A stretch of 64,000 nt of DNA from Fodinicurvata halophila (lineage in GTDB: Bacteria; Pseudomonadota; Alphaproteobacteria; Kiloniellales; DSM-21159). The notes below the pieces were generated by a model. That model saw nothing but the letters and a program-made list of their open reading frames with translations, had not been told where the DNA came from and searched no databases. This document shows, one piece after another, positions 52,342 to 61,325 of the stretch (its first letter is position 1; every line of letters starts with the position of its first letter). The stretch is taken from the NCBI RefSeq assembly GCF_042651425.1, contig NZ_JBHSCW010000001.1, forward strand, positions 558,001 through 622,000. Reading direction: 5' to 3'. A program made the translations under genes and the position numbers.

Positions 52342-52824
52342 CTACAAAGCGCGCAGCATGGCCTCGGCACCGGAGACCTCGAAGGCGCCCGGCTCTTCCA
52401 CGTTCAGCAGCTTCACCACGCCATTCTCCACCAGCATGGAATAACGCTGGGAGCGAATGCCCATGCCGCGGGCGCTGACATCCATGGACAGGCCCAGGGC
52501 CTTGGAGAAGTCGGCGTTGCCGTCAGCCATCATCAGGATCTTGTCGTCCACCTTCTGATCCTTGCCCCAGGCGTCCATGACGAAGGCATCGTTGACCGAC
52601 AGGCAGATGATGGCATCCACACCCTTGTCGAAGAACGCCTGCGCATGCTCGATGTAGCCCGGCAGGTGCTTGGCCGAGCAGGTCGGCGTAAAGGCCCCCG
52701 GCAGGGCGAAGACCACGACCTTCTTGTCGGCGAAGAATTCGTCGGTGTCGATCTCCTGTATGCCGTCCTCGGTCTTCATCCAGAGCTTTCCGCTGGGCAG
52801 CTGTTCCCCCACAGAGATGGTCAT
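52342..52824 (-). CDS. Peroxiredoxin (Prx5-like)
   Basis: A 160-residue thiol peroxidase starting at ATG 52824 after GGAAG. The peroxidatic Cys49 lies in PGAFTPTCS, with the conserved Thr and a later Arg (about 128). Cys74 (IICLSVND) is the second cysteine typical of bacterial Prx5. It reduces peroxides in the cytosol. Its place after the ispH-thrB-rnhA block is common in alphaproteobacteria. Confidence 0.94.
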   Translation of the reverse strand: MTISVGEQLPSGKLWMKTEDGIQEIDTDEFFADKKVVVFALPGAFTPTCSAKHLPGYIEHAQAFFDKGVDAIICLSVNDAFVMDAWGKDQKVDDKILMMADGNADFSKALGLSMDVSARGMGIRSQRYSMLVENGVVKLLNVEEPGAFEVSGAEAMLRAL

Positions 52825-52933
52825 CTTCCATTTTCCCCTTTTGTCTGTGCCATGCGGACATGGCGGATCGAGTTTTGCGCAGGCGAACCTAGGCGAGAGA
52901 TCCGGTGCTGCCAAGCCTTCTGCCCCCAAGCGG

Positions 52934-55105
52934 TCACTGCAGCTCGGCCAGGGTATCGCCCCCGGCTTTCCGCAGGGCTTCCAGCACAGCCGTCTCGCTC
53001 AGGACCTCGGGCAGCACGATCCCCTCGGGCGCCGCCGGGCCATAGACAATGTTGAAGGGAATGCCGTAGCGCCCGTGGCGTGCCAGGTAATCAGATATCT
53101 CGTCGTCCGGCTTCGTCCAGTCCCCGCGCATGGCCACCACCTGATCCTGCCCCAGCAGGTCGACAACCCGCTCTCGGTCGAGCACCAGCGACTTGTTGAC
53201 CTGGCAGGTGATGCACCATTCCGCCGTCACGTCGACAAAGACCACATGACCGGCGTCGACCTGTCCGGCAATCTCCTCGGGCACCAGCTCGCGCCAGGCG
53301 ATCTCGCCGGCAGCCGTGTCCTGCGACTCCGCCGCCGGCGCGCCTGATCCCTGCCCGAAGGGCATGCCCGGCAGGGCAATCCCCAAAGCCCCCAGAGCAA
53401 TAATGCTCGCCATGCCGACAGCCGGTGCGTACGGCAGGCGGGACCTGTGACGCAACCAGAGCACCAGGAGCAGCAATCCGAACTGGATACCGACCAGCCA
53501 GGCCGCCAGGGACGAAAGCTGCACGGCCAGCACAGACAGCACCCAGAGAGCGCTGGCCAGCAGGGCCAGCGCCAGGATCCGGCGCAACACGATCATCCAG
53601 CGTCCCGGCTTCGGCAGGGCGGCGGCCAGGGCGGGCCAGGCCGCCACCAGCAGGTAGGGCAGCGCAAGTCCCACCCCCAGCGCCAGGAAGATCGCCAGGA
53701 TCTCCAGCGGCCCGCGGGTCAGCGCGAAGCCGACGGCGGTGCCGACGAAGGGGGCCGAACAGGGCGTGGCCAGAATCGCCGCAAAGGCCCCCGTCAGATA
53801 GGCGCCCAGGAAGCCCTCGCGGCCCTGTCCTGCGCCTGCCGCCACGCTGGTGAGACGCCCCGGAAGCCGGATCTCGAACAGGTCGAAGAGATTGGCGGCG
53901 AACAGCACCAGCACCAGCGCGATGGCCGCAAGGAACAGCGGCTGCTGGAACTGGATGCCCCAGCCGACGGAGGCACCGGCCGCCTTCAAGGCAATGGCCC
54001 CCAGGGCCAGCAGCAGGAAGAAGGACAGGATGCCCGCCGTGCTGGCCAGGAAGGACAGGCGGATCCGCCGGCGCTCGCCGCCGCCGTGGCGCACCAGGGA
54101 CAGGAGCTTGATCGAGAGCACCGGCAGGACGCAGGGCATGACGTTCAGGATCAGTCCCCCTAACAGGGCGATGCCGGCGTAAAGCAGCAGCGTATCAGCC
54201 GTGGCCGCAGCAGCCATCGGATCCGTTGCTGCAGAGAGCGCCACGCGCTGTTCCAGCCCGTGATCCTGGTCCGTCAGGGTCAGGGTCAACTCTCGCCCGC
54301 TCAGCTCTTCTTGCTCCGAGGAAGGACTCGCGGTGACCGGCAGGATCAGCCGTGCCGCACGTCCCTCGTTCTCCAGCGTCACCTCCGGCTTGCCGAAGCG
54401 ATACCCCTCCGCCCCCTCGACCAGCAGGTCCGGGGCCGTCATTGCCCGCTCGGCGGCGGCCTCCACCACCAGGCGTCCGCCGCCCTCCTGGGCGGCAAAT
54501 GTCGCCTGTTCTATGTGCAGGGGGCTCTCGTCGGGGCCCTTGGGCACGCGCGACCGGAAGAGTTCGATCAGGAAGGCCTCACGGGCCGGTCCCGCCTCTC
54601 CGCCAGGCAGGGACAGCTCCAGCTCTTCCGCGAAGGGAACGCAGACCTCCTCGCAGACCAGATAATCCGCCGTGGCATTCAGGCGCACGGGTTCGCCCAG
54701 ATCCTCCGGCACCACGCTCAGGGGGAAGACCACCTCGTCCTCGTAGCCGAAGGTCTGCAGGTCGAACAGCTCGAAACGATGCGGCACCGGCCAGTCCAGC
54801 CGTGCCTCCTTCAGGTTCTCCGAACCGCCCCAGTCCAGGCTGAGGGGATAGCCGGCGTCTCCCGGCGAGCGCCAGTAGGTCTTCCAGCCTGGATCGAGCT
54901 CGATCTGAACGCCCAGGGAGAGTGTTTCGGAGTCGCCAACGGCATTTTGGGCCGAGATCAGGCGAATTCGGCTGTGTTCGTTCTCCACCCAATCACCGGC
55001 GGCCGCCAGAGCTCCCGAGAGAGGCAGCAACAGGGCGCAGAGCAGCCACGCCAGGAGGGTCCACGGCTTGCAAGAGGCCTGCACGAGAAATTTATTCCTT
55101 GCCAC
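52934..55105 (-). CDS. DsbD/ScsB-family protein-disulfide reductase
   Basis: A 723-residue membrane protein starting at GTG 55105 (AGGGA upstream). A signal segment (about 10-35) is followed by a long periplasmic part (about 36-300) with Cys152 and Cys157 (CEEVC). Eight or so helices come next, with Cys in NVMPCVLPVLS and ATPCSAPFVGT, the electron-relay pair of DsbD. A C-terminal thioredoxin domain carries AEWCITCQ (about 637-644). It moves electrons from cytosolic thioredoxin to periplasmic disulfides. The N-terminal domain is longer than in E. coli DsbD, as in ScsB. Confidence 0.92.
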   Translation of the reverse strand: MARNKFLVQASCKPWTLLAWLLCALLLPLSGALAAAGDWVENEHSRIRLISAQNAVGDSETLSLGVQIELDPGWKTYWRSPGDAGYPLSLDWGGSENLKEARLDWPVPHRFELFDLQTFGYEDEVVFPLSVVPEDLGEPVRLNATADYLVCEEVCVPFAEELELSLPGGEAGPAREAFLIELFRSRVPKGPDESPLHIEQATFAAQEGGGRLVVEAAAERAMTAPDLLVEGAEGYRFGKPEVTLENEGRAARLILPVTASPSSEQEELSGRELTLTLTDQDHGLEQRVALSAATDPMAAAATADTLLLYAGIALLGGLILNVMPCVLPVLSIKLLSLVRHGGGERRRIRLSFLASTAGILSFFLLLALGAIALKAAGASVGWGIQFQQPLFLAAIALVLVLFAANLFDLFEIRLPGRLTSVAAGAGQGREGFLGAYLTGAFAAILATPCSAPFVGTAVGFALTRGPLEILAIFLALGVGLALPYLLVAAWPALAAALPKPGRWMIVLRRILALALLASALWVLSVLAVQLSSLAAWLVGIQFGLLLLVLWLRHRSRLPYAPAVGMASIIALGALGIALPGMPFGQGSGAPAAESQDTAAGEIAWRELVPEEIAGQVDAGHVVFVDVTAEWCITCQVNKSLVLDRERVVDLLGQDQVVAMRGDWTKPDDEISDYLARHGRYGIPFNIVYGPAAPEGIVLPEVLSETAVLEALRKAGGDTLAELQ

Positions 55106-55243
55106 GGCTGTCCCTGGCGTTAACGCTTGGAAGCACTATCTGTATAATCATGGTGCCACAGCCGTTATCCAGCAAGACAGCAGACACGTGGCGAAGCGTC
55201 GCGTGAGGCGGCTGAGAAACAGTGCAGGAGACCGGTTTTCAGT

Positions 55244-55822
55244 ATGACTTCCTCAGAGACAGAACAAGCCCATTCCCTAGAAGGCCAGCTTCTCGTGGCC
55301 ATGCCGGGCATGAGCGACCCGCGGTTCGAGCGCAGCGTCATCTACCTGTGCGCCCATAACGCAGAAGGCGCAATGGGCATCGTTATCAATCGTCTGGTCG
55401 AATCTCTGACCTTTCCCGATCTGCTGCAACAGTTGGACATCGACAACAGCAACGTGGATGAAACCATCCGCGTGCATTTCGGCGGGCCGGTGGAAACCGG
55501 CCGCGGGTTCGTCCTGCACAGTTCCGAATACCTCCAGGACAGCAGCCTGCAGATTCGCGACGACGTGGCCCTGACCGCCACCGTGGATATCCTGCGCGAC
55601 ATGGCTAACGGCCAGGGCCCGCAGCACAGCCTGCTGGCGCTGGGCTATGCCGGCTGGGACGCCGGCCAGCTGGATCAGGAGATGCAGGCCAACGGCTGGT
55701 TGACCGTGACACCGGATCCCGGCCTGATCTTCGAGCCCGACCTGGACGAGAAGTGGAACAAGGCCATCGGCAAGCTGGGCTTCGATGTCAGCAAGCTGTC
55801 AGGCGCGGCCGGCCACGCCTGA
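55244..55822 (+). CDS. YqgE/AlgH family protein (UPF0301)
   Basis: A 192-residue protein with the family pattern: an early GQLLVAMPGMSDPRFERSVI stretch (about 9-28), GAMGIVINR near 42-50 and a GGPVETGRGFVLH segment near 82-94. The biochemical role is unsettled; AlgH-type proteins are linked to regulation and redox. Often encoded near rnhA/peroxiredoxin-type genes in alphaproteobacteria. A gene-free 177 bases follow. Confidence 0.93.
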   Translation: MTSSETEQAHSLEGQLLVAMPGMSDPRFERSVIYLCAHNAEGAMGIVINRLVESLTFPDLLQQLDIDNSNVDETIRVHFGGPVETGRGFVLHSSEYLQDSSLQIRDDVALTATVDILRDMANGQGPQHSLLALGYAGWDAGQLDQEMQANGWLTVTPDPGLIFEPDLDEKWNKAIGKLGFDVSKLSGAAGHA

Positions 55823-55999
55823 CACCGCCTGCTCCGACAAGAAGCGTGGTTGAGGGCAGCTCCCAGTCCATACAGCAACATCCTGCACATCGCCTATATG
55901 GGTGCCCCCGGAAGCCGAAATTGCGGTTGGCGCAGTAAACCTACACCGGTCATTCATGCAGTGTGCAACGATGTCCGCCTTTGATGTCAGCTGCGAGCA

Positions 56000-56689
56000 T
56001 TAGTTAGCCATCCGTTCTTCATGAGCAAAGGGGCTGAGGCCAAGCCATTCCTGCATTCGGGCGGCGATCTCACGTGGGCCGGTCAGTTCCAGCTTTCCAT
56101 CGCTCACCGCTTTTTCAATCGTGTCCAGGCCCATCCAGATCGCGGTCATGGTCCGCAGGCTGCATTCGGAGTAGAGATCAATGTCATAGCCTGGATCGGA
56201 ATAGCAGGCCTCAACACCGGATTGCGGATCGACCAACAACCAATAGTTCTGCCGGGCTTTTGGAAGATTGCTGAACACGAACTGGAGGCAAACCCGGCGC
56301 TCCGGCAGGGGATCGATATTCAGGAAACGATGCATATCCCATATCAGCAGTTCGGGATCGAGATTGTTGAGGGAAATTTCGCTTTCCACCCATCTTTGCC
56401 CCCATGCACCGATCCCCATGATAAGCGGACGAAGCTCTTCTCCGGCCTTTGTCAGGCGATACTCCTTAACGCCCTGGCCGCCCTTGGCAGACTGAATAAT
56501 ACCTACCGCCTCCAATTCTCCCAACCGCTTTGACAACAGCGTTGGTGACATCCGCGGTAGGCCGCGCCGAAGATCGTTGAACCGCGTGCTGCCGCACAGG
56601 AACTCCCTGATCAAAAGCGGCGTCCAGCGCGCGCACAAGACCTCCGAAGCCATCGAAACCGGGCAAAACTGACCGTAACTGCCACGCAT
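56000..56689 (-). CDS. HxlR-family regulator with C-terminal sterol-carrier-like domain
   Basis: A 229-residue regulator preceded by GAGG. The HxlR winged helix (1-100) opens with GQFCPVSMASEVLCARWTPL: Cys9 is the conserved redox-sensitive cysteine of many HxlR proteins. A SCP2-like domain (about 120-220) follows, as in the longer subfamily. It is divergent from the GFA gene and a near-perfect inverted repeat lies between them. It likely responds to thiol-reactive or quinone-type compounds and controls the island. Confidence 0.9.
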   Translation of the reverse strand: MRGSYGQFCPVSMASEVLCARWTPLLIREFLCGSTRFNDLRRGLPRMSPTLLSKRLGELEAVGIIQSAKGGQGVKEYRLTKAGEELRPLIMGIGAWGQRWVESEISLNNLDPELLIWDMHRFLNIDPLPERRVCLQFVFSNLPKARQNYWLLVDPQSGVEACYSDPGYDIDLYSECSLRTMTAIWMGLDTIEKAVSDGKLELTGPREIAARMQEWLGLSPFAHEERMAN

Positions 56690-56753
56690 GAAAGGCCTCT
56701 TTCTTGTTTGGAAAGATGATTGTTCGAGCCTATGCGGAATGTTCGGCCCAATC

Positions 56754-56772
56754 TAGTACAGTTTCTGGACTA
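56754..56772. promoter_or_regulatory. Candidate HxlR operator
   Basis: TAGTACAG (56754-56761) and CTGGACTA (56765-56772) form 8-bp arms with one mismatch around TTT. The site lies between the divergent HxlR and GFA genes, 65 and 61 bases from their start codons. The size and position suit an HxlR dimer. Confidence 0.5.
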
Positions 56773-56832
56773 TCGCGGCACGGCCATTGCGGCGATTCTG
56801 GTGGTGCCCTTTGAACACCAGGGAGACAGACC

Positions 56833-57261
56833 ATGACCACGACACACAAAGGAACCTGCTTTTGCGGCAGTGTTGAAATCGAAGTTTCCGGCACGCCGGT
56901 AGGGATGGGCTATTGCCACTGCACGTCCTGCCGCGTCTGGTCGGCGGGGCCGGTGAATGCATTCAGCCTTTGGAAATCGGGAAGCGTGCGGATCACCAAA
57001 GGTCAGGATCTCGTCGGCGAATATGCCGGTGTGCCGAACTCGAAGCGTCAGTTCTGCGAAAACTGCGGCGGACACATCATGACGGATCACCCGGAATGGG
57101 GTGTCACCGATGTCTTTGCAGCGGCGATACCCAGTTTGGCCTTCGAACCTAGCGTACATGTGAACTACGCCGAGACCGTGCTGCCGATGCGGGACGGCCT
57201 GCCCAAATTCAAGGACTTTCCAGCCGAAATCGGCGGGTCCGGCGAGCAAGTAGCGGAATAG
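56833..57261 (+). CDS. GFA-family zinc protein
   Basis: A 142-residue member of the glutathione-dependent formaldehyde-activating/CENP-V group. Zinc-binding cysteines are seen in GTCFCGSVEI (about 8-10), YCHCTSC (about 32-37) and FCENCGG (about 75-78). GGGAGA precedes the ATG. The family includes glutathione S-(hydroxymethyl) synthase but most members are uncharacterised. The next reading frame begins 39 bases downstream, so it likely shares the mRNA. Confidence 0.9.
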   Translation: MTTTHKGTCFCGSVEIEVSGTPVGMGYCHCTSCRVWSAGPVNAFSLWKSGSVRITKGQDLVGEYAGVPNSKRQFCENCGGHIMTDHPEWGVTDVFAAAIPSLAFEPSVHVNYAETVLPMRDGLPKFKDFPAEIGGSGEQVAE

Positions 57262-57300
57262 TGCCTGTCCATCGGGCTAGGCCCACAAAGGAGAGTAAAA

Positions 57301-58170
57301 TGACAACCGCAACGAAAGTCTTCGATCCCGCCTCATTCAAGCAAGCCACTCGCCGCCAGTGGGATGAAGCCCCCGATGCCTGGAACCGATGGACACCGCT
57401 TCTGGACAGGTGGTTGGCCCATCGACCGAACTGATGCTCGACAAAATGGGCCTGACACAAGGAAGCCGCATTCGGAATATCGCGGCCAGCGCTGGAAGCC
57501 AGACACTCAACGCGGCAAAGCGTGTCGGTCCCTCGGGTCATGTGCTGGCAACCGATTTGCCGGCAAGTATCCTCAAACATGCCAAAGCCAATGCCGACTT
57601 TGCTGGCATCTCTCATATCGAGACCCAAGTGCTTGACGGCGAGGATGTCGACTGGATCGAGGCCGAGCTTTTCGATGCCGTTATATCGCGTGTCGGCCTG
57701 ATCTATTTTCCAGACCAGCACAAGGCGCTGACGGGCATGCACGCGCAGTTGCGCGTCGGCGGCCGGATCGGTGCGATCACCTATGCCGAGGCCGATCTCA
57801 ACGGCTTCCTCTCAGTACCGGTCGGCATCATCCGCCGCCGCGCTGCGCTGCCCGCGCCGCTCCCGGGCCAGCCTGGGCCTTTCTCGCTAGGCGACCCCGA
57901 CATGCTGGCCAGCAGGTTGCGAGAGGCGGGCTTTACCGGCGTCGAAGTAGAGCGTGTCGCGGCGCCGGTCCAACTGGGCTCGGCTCAGGAATGCCTGCAA
58001 TTCGTAAAGGAACGTTTTGGAGCCTTGCATCAGATGCTCGCAGGGTTCGCTGCGCCCGAACAGACGACGCCTGGGACGAAATCGAGGAAGCGCTACGCGC
58101 TTTCGAAAAGGATGGCCGGTTCGAAGCGCCATGCGAGATGCTTGTTGCCACCGGAAGGAAAGTCGCCTGA
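57301..58170 (+). pseudogene. Class I SAM methyltransferase gene with two frameshifts
   Basis: The ATG at 57301 reads MTTATKVFDPASFKQ and reaches WTPLLDRWL before a stop at 57434. The continuation GPSTELMLDKMGLTQGS is in another frame from about 57415, as if one G were lost. The middle carries a changed SAM motif (IAASAGSQTL rather than the usual D-x-A-x-G-x-G). A second shift near 58065 moves into WDEIEEALRAFEKDGRFE, ending at 58170 in LVATGRKVA. Either it is inactive or the region has sequencing errors. It resembles UbiE-type methyltransferases. Confidence 0.75.
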
Positions 58171-58273
58171 TCCATGCCGCGGGTCAGCATGATGCCCCGC
58201 CCACTGCCCAGGCTCAGGACTCTCTGCCGGAACAGGTGAGTACACCCTAATGAATCACAAAAAGGAAAAACCG

Positions 58274-59209
58274 ATGACCAAAATCGCAATCGTGCAGGAA
58301 CCGCCTGTCTATCTGAACCTTGCTGGCAGCATAGAGCGGGCCGTCGGGTTGGTCGCACGAGCCGCCAGCGAAGGCGCCCGGCTGCTGGTCTTCCCCGAGG
58401 CTTGGTTTCCCGGCTATCCGACCTTTGCTTGGCGCCTGTCACCAGGTGCCGATATGGGCAAGACAGACGAATTGTTCGCCCTGTTGCAAGCCAATTCCGT
58501 CGATCTGAGCCGCAATGGCATGGTCCCCTTGCAGGAAGCCGCCGCCGAGCATGAGATGGTGATTGTGGCCGGTTATCAAGAAGTCGACGGCGAGGTGTCG
58601 GGGTCGACCCTGTTCAATTCCTGCATAACCATTGATGCCGATGGCTCCATCGCGAACAACCACCGCAAACTGATGCCCACCAACCCGGAGCGCATGATCT
58701 GGGGTTTTGGCGACGGGTCGGGCCTCACTGTAGTCGAAACAGCGGTGGGGCGGATCGGTGCTCTCATCTGCTGGGAAAGCTACATGCCACTGGCGCGTTT
58801 CGCGCTCTATGCCCAGAACATCGATATCTATATCGCACCGACCTGGGACAGCGGCGAGACATGGTTGGCCACGATGCAGCATATCGCCCGCGAAGGCGGC
58901 TGTTGGGTGGTCGGATGCGCGACGGCTCTGGAGGTGTCGGACATTCCCACGGACATCCCGCACTACGACATTCTGTTTCCGAACAAGGATGAATGGGTGA
59001 ACCCCGGCGATGCTGTGGTCTACAAGCCCTTCGGCGGGATCGCCGCCGGTCCGATGCACCGCGAAAAGGGGCTGCTTTCGGTCGAGATCGACGTCTCCGA
59101 CGCCCGCGCCTCGCGCCGGAAATTCGACGCCAGCGGCCACTATTCCCGTCCCGACATATTCTCGCTGTCAGTCGACAGAAGCCACAAGCGGCCGGCATCG
59201 TTCACTTGA
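58274..59209 (+). CDS. Nitrilase-family carbon-nitrogen hydrolase
   Basis: A 311-residue enzyme; ATG 58274 follows AAAGGAAAAA. The catalytic triad is Glu42 (VFPEAWFPGYP), Lys132 (NHRKLMPT) and Cys166 (LICWESYMP). The spacing and the GYPTFAW and WESYMPL contexts fit true nitrilases, which turn nitriles into acids and ammonia, rather than amidases. A plant-like or cyanide/arylacetonitrile substrate cannot be told apart by sight. It ends the HxlR island. Confidence 0.93.
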   Translation: MTKIAIVQEPPVYLNLAGSIERAVGLVARAASEGARLLVFPEAWFPGYPTFAWRLSPGADMGKTDELFALLQANSVDLSRNGMVPLQEAAAEHEMVIVAGYQEVDGEVSGSTLFNSCITIDADGSIANNHRKLMPTNPERMIWGFGDGSGLTVVETAVGRIGALICWESYMPLARFALYAQNIDIYIAPTWDSGETWLATMQHIAREGGCWVVGCATALEVSDIPTDIPHYDILFPNKDEWVNPGDAVVYKPFGGIAAGPMHREKGLLSVEIDVSDARASRRKFDASGHYSRPDIFSLSVDRSHKRPASFT

Positions 59210-59387
59210 CCGACGGGCATCTGCGGCAACGACTGATACCGGCCGAGGCTACGGTTCGTAGAGGACGCAAAGCGCAGAAAGTGACCGTTGGTGCGAACGC
59301 GGTGAAATAGCTTCGTCCAATTGCGGTCCCACGCACCATGATCGGCACGGACCACAGGTACGGGTTCGACGCGTCGGGGTCAGACCA

Positions 59388-60017
59388 CTAGGCCTCCTTC
59401 TGGGCCGCCTCGGCGATCGCCGCGGCCCGCCCCTGGCTCCGCCGGTCGCGTTCCAGGAAGGCGTAGAGAACGTGATCCTGCCAGGCACCGTCGATGCGGA
59501 AGTAGTCCCGCGCCAGCCCCTCCTCGACGAAACCGACCTTCTCCAGCAATCTCCGGCTGGCCGTGTTGTGCGGCAGGCAGGCCGCCTCCACCCGGTTGAG
59601 CTTCAGGGAATCGAAGGAAAACCGCAGCACGACACCCAGCGCTTCTGCCATATAGCCCCGCCGCGCATGATCCACGCCGATCCAGTAGCCGATGCTGGCA
59701 CTCTGGGCCGCTCCGCGCCGCAAATGGCCGATCGTCACACCGCCCAGCAGGGCCTCGTCCCGGCGCCGGAAGATCAGGAAGGAATAGGCCGTGTCCTCGC
59801 GCGCATCCATCACGGCCTGGCGGACACGGGCACGAAAGGCCCGGCGGCTCAGGCAGTCCGGCGGCCAGGTCGGCTCCCAGGGTTTCAGGAAAGAGCGGCT
59901 GCGCTCGCGCAAATCGGCCCACTGCTCGTAGTCGCCGTTCTCCGCTATACGCAGGAGCAGGCGCCGGGTGGAAAGAACGGGCCCGACCGGTTCGGCACCG
60001 AACAGAGGCCGTAGCAT
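59388..60017 (-). CDS. GNAT N-acetyltransferase (RimJ/RimL type)
   Basis: A 209-residue acetyltransferase. LSTRRLLLR near 14-24 opens the fold; the acetyl-CoA loop R-R-G-Y-M-A-E-A lies near 119-126, and the NRVEAACLPHNTASRRLLEKVGF segment near 140-162 is typical of the RimJ/RimL group that modifies ribosomal proteins or other amines. It begins nine bases after the M16 peptidase gene, in the thrC-M16-GNAT arrangement seen in alphaproteobacteria. Confidence 0.92.
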   Translation of the reverse strand: MLRPLFGAEPVGPVLSTRRLLLRIAENGDYEQWADLRERSRSFLKPWEPTWPPDCLSRRAFRARVRQAVMDAREDTAYSFLIFRRRDEALLGGVTIGHLRRGAAQSASIGYWIGVDHARRGYMAEALGVVLRFSFDSLKLNRVEAACLPHNTASRRLLEKVGFVEEGLARDYFRIDGAWQDHVLYAFLERDRRSQGRAAAIAEAAQKEA

Positions 60018-60026
60018 GACGCGACC

Positions 60027-61325
60027 TCAGGCCCCTGCCGCCTGACGCACGTCCGACCCGCTGGCGGGTTTGAGGCGCGCGCTCACGCTGTCATGGCTTG
60101 CCACCCGCGAGATCGGGCCAAGGGTGGTCAGGGTCGGCGTTGCGGTGAGCATCCGCGCGACAAAGCGCTGGATATCCTGCTCCGTGACCGCTTCGACCTT
60201 GGCGACAAGCTCCGCCGCGCTCAGCGGCCGACCGTGGACCAGCAGCTGGCTGGCCAGATGTTCCGCACGATTGTCGCTGCGTTCGCGCCCCATCAGGATA
60301 CTGGCCTTCAACTGGGCCTTGGCCCGATGCAGCTCCTCCTCGGGAATGCGCTCCTGGCCGGCGCGCAGGATCTCGTCGCAGACCACCGGCAGCAGTTCGC
60401 CGGCCTCGGCCTCGCCGGTCCCGGCATAGACGCCGAACAGGCCGCTGTCGCTCTGTCCGCCGTGGAAGGCGAAGATGCTGTAGACCAGCCCGCGGGTCTC
60501 GCGCACCTCCTGGAACAGGCGCGAGGACATGCCGCCGCCCAGCAGCGAGGAGAAGACCGCCGCGGCATAATAGTCGGGATCGTCGTAGCCCACACCGTCG
60601 AAGCCCAGCAGCACATGGACCTGTTCCAGGTCGCGCTGCAGGCGCAGGTCGCCGCCGCGATAGACGGCCGGTTCCTGCGGTCGGCTGCTGTGGCGCGGAA
60701 GGCTGCCGAAGGCCGCCGCAGCACGGTCCAGGAAATCCTCGTGATCCACCTTGCCGGCGGCCGAGAGCACCATGCGCTCGGCGCCATAGCGCTGGCTCTG
60801 GAAGTCGATCAAGTCATCACGCTGCAGTGTCTGGACAATATCGGGGCGCCCCAGCACCGGCCGGCCGATGCCCTGCTCGGGATAGGCCGTCTCCTGGAAC
60901 AGGTCGAAGATGATGTCGTCGGGCGTGTCCTCGGCCTGGCCGATTTCCTGCAGCACCACGGAGCGCTCGCGTTCCAGTTCCGTGCCGTCGTGACGCGAGC
61001 TCTGCAGGATGTCGGCGATCAGGTCGAGCGCCAGCGGCATGTCCTCGGTCAGGACCTTGGCGTGATAGGCCGTCGATTCGCGCCCCGTGTAGGCGTTGAG
61101 CAGGCCGCCCACCGCCTCGATCTCCTCGGCGATGGCGCGCGCACTGCGCCGCTCGGTGCCCTTGAACATCATGTGTTCCAGCAGGTGTGCCACACCGTTC
61201 TGCTCGGGCACCTCATGGCGCGTGCCGACCCCGATCCAGACACCGAGAGAGACCGTCTCGGCCTCTTCCATGTGATCCGTGGCGACTGTGAGTCCGTTGT
61301 CCAGTTGGGAAACCTGTACCGTCAT
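60027..61325 (-). CDS. M16-family zinc peptidase (processing peptidase-like)
   Basis: A 432-residue peptidase with the inverted zinc motif HLLEH (His47, Glu50, His51) and a downstream Glu in the AEEIEAVGG-type helix. The C-terminal half has the Gly-rich LLGGGMSSRLFQEVRE segment that shapes the substrate channel. It resembles the beta subunit of mitochondrial processing peptidase and bacterial single-subunit relatives. Its ATGA overlap with thrC couples translation. Confidence 0.94.
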   Translation of the reverse strand: MTVQVSQLDNGLTVATDHMEEAETVSLGVWIGVGTRHEVPEQNGVAHLLEHMMFKGTERRSARAIAEEIEAVGGLLNAYTGRESTAYHAKVLTEDMPLALDLIADILQSSRHDGTELERERSVVLQEIGQAEDTPDDIIFDLFQETAYPEQGIGRPVLGRPDIVQTLQRDDLIDFQSQRYGAERMVLSAAGKVDHEDFLDRAAAAFGSLPRHSSRPQEPAVYRGGDLRLQRDLEQVHVLLGFDGVGYDDPDYYAAAVFSSLLGGGMSSRLFQEVRETRGLVYSIFAFHGGQSDSGLFGVYAGTGEAEAGELLPVVCDEILRAGQERIPEEELHRAKAQLKASILMGRERSDNRAEHLASQLLVHGRPLSAAELVAKVEAVTEQDIQRFVARMLTATPTLTTLGPISRVASHDSVSARLKPASGSDVRQAAGA

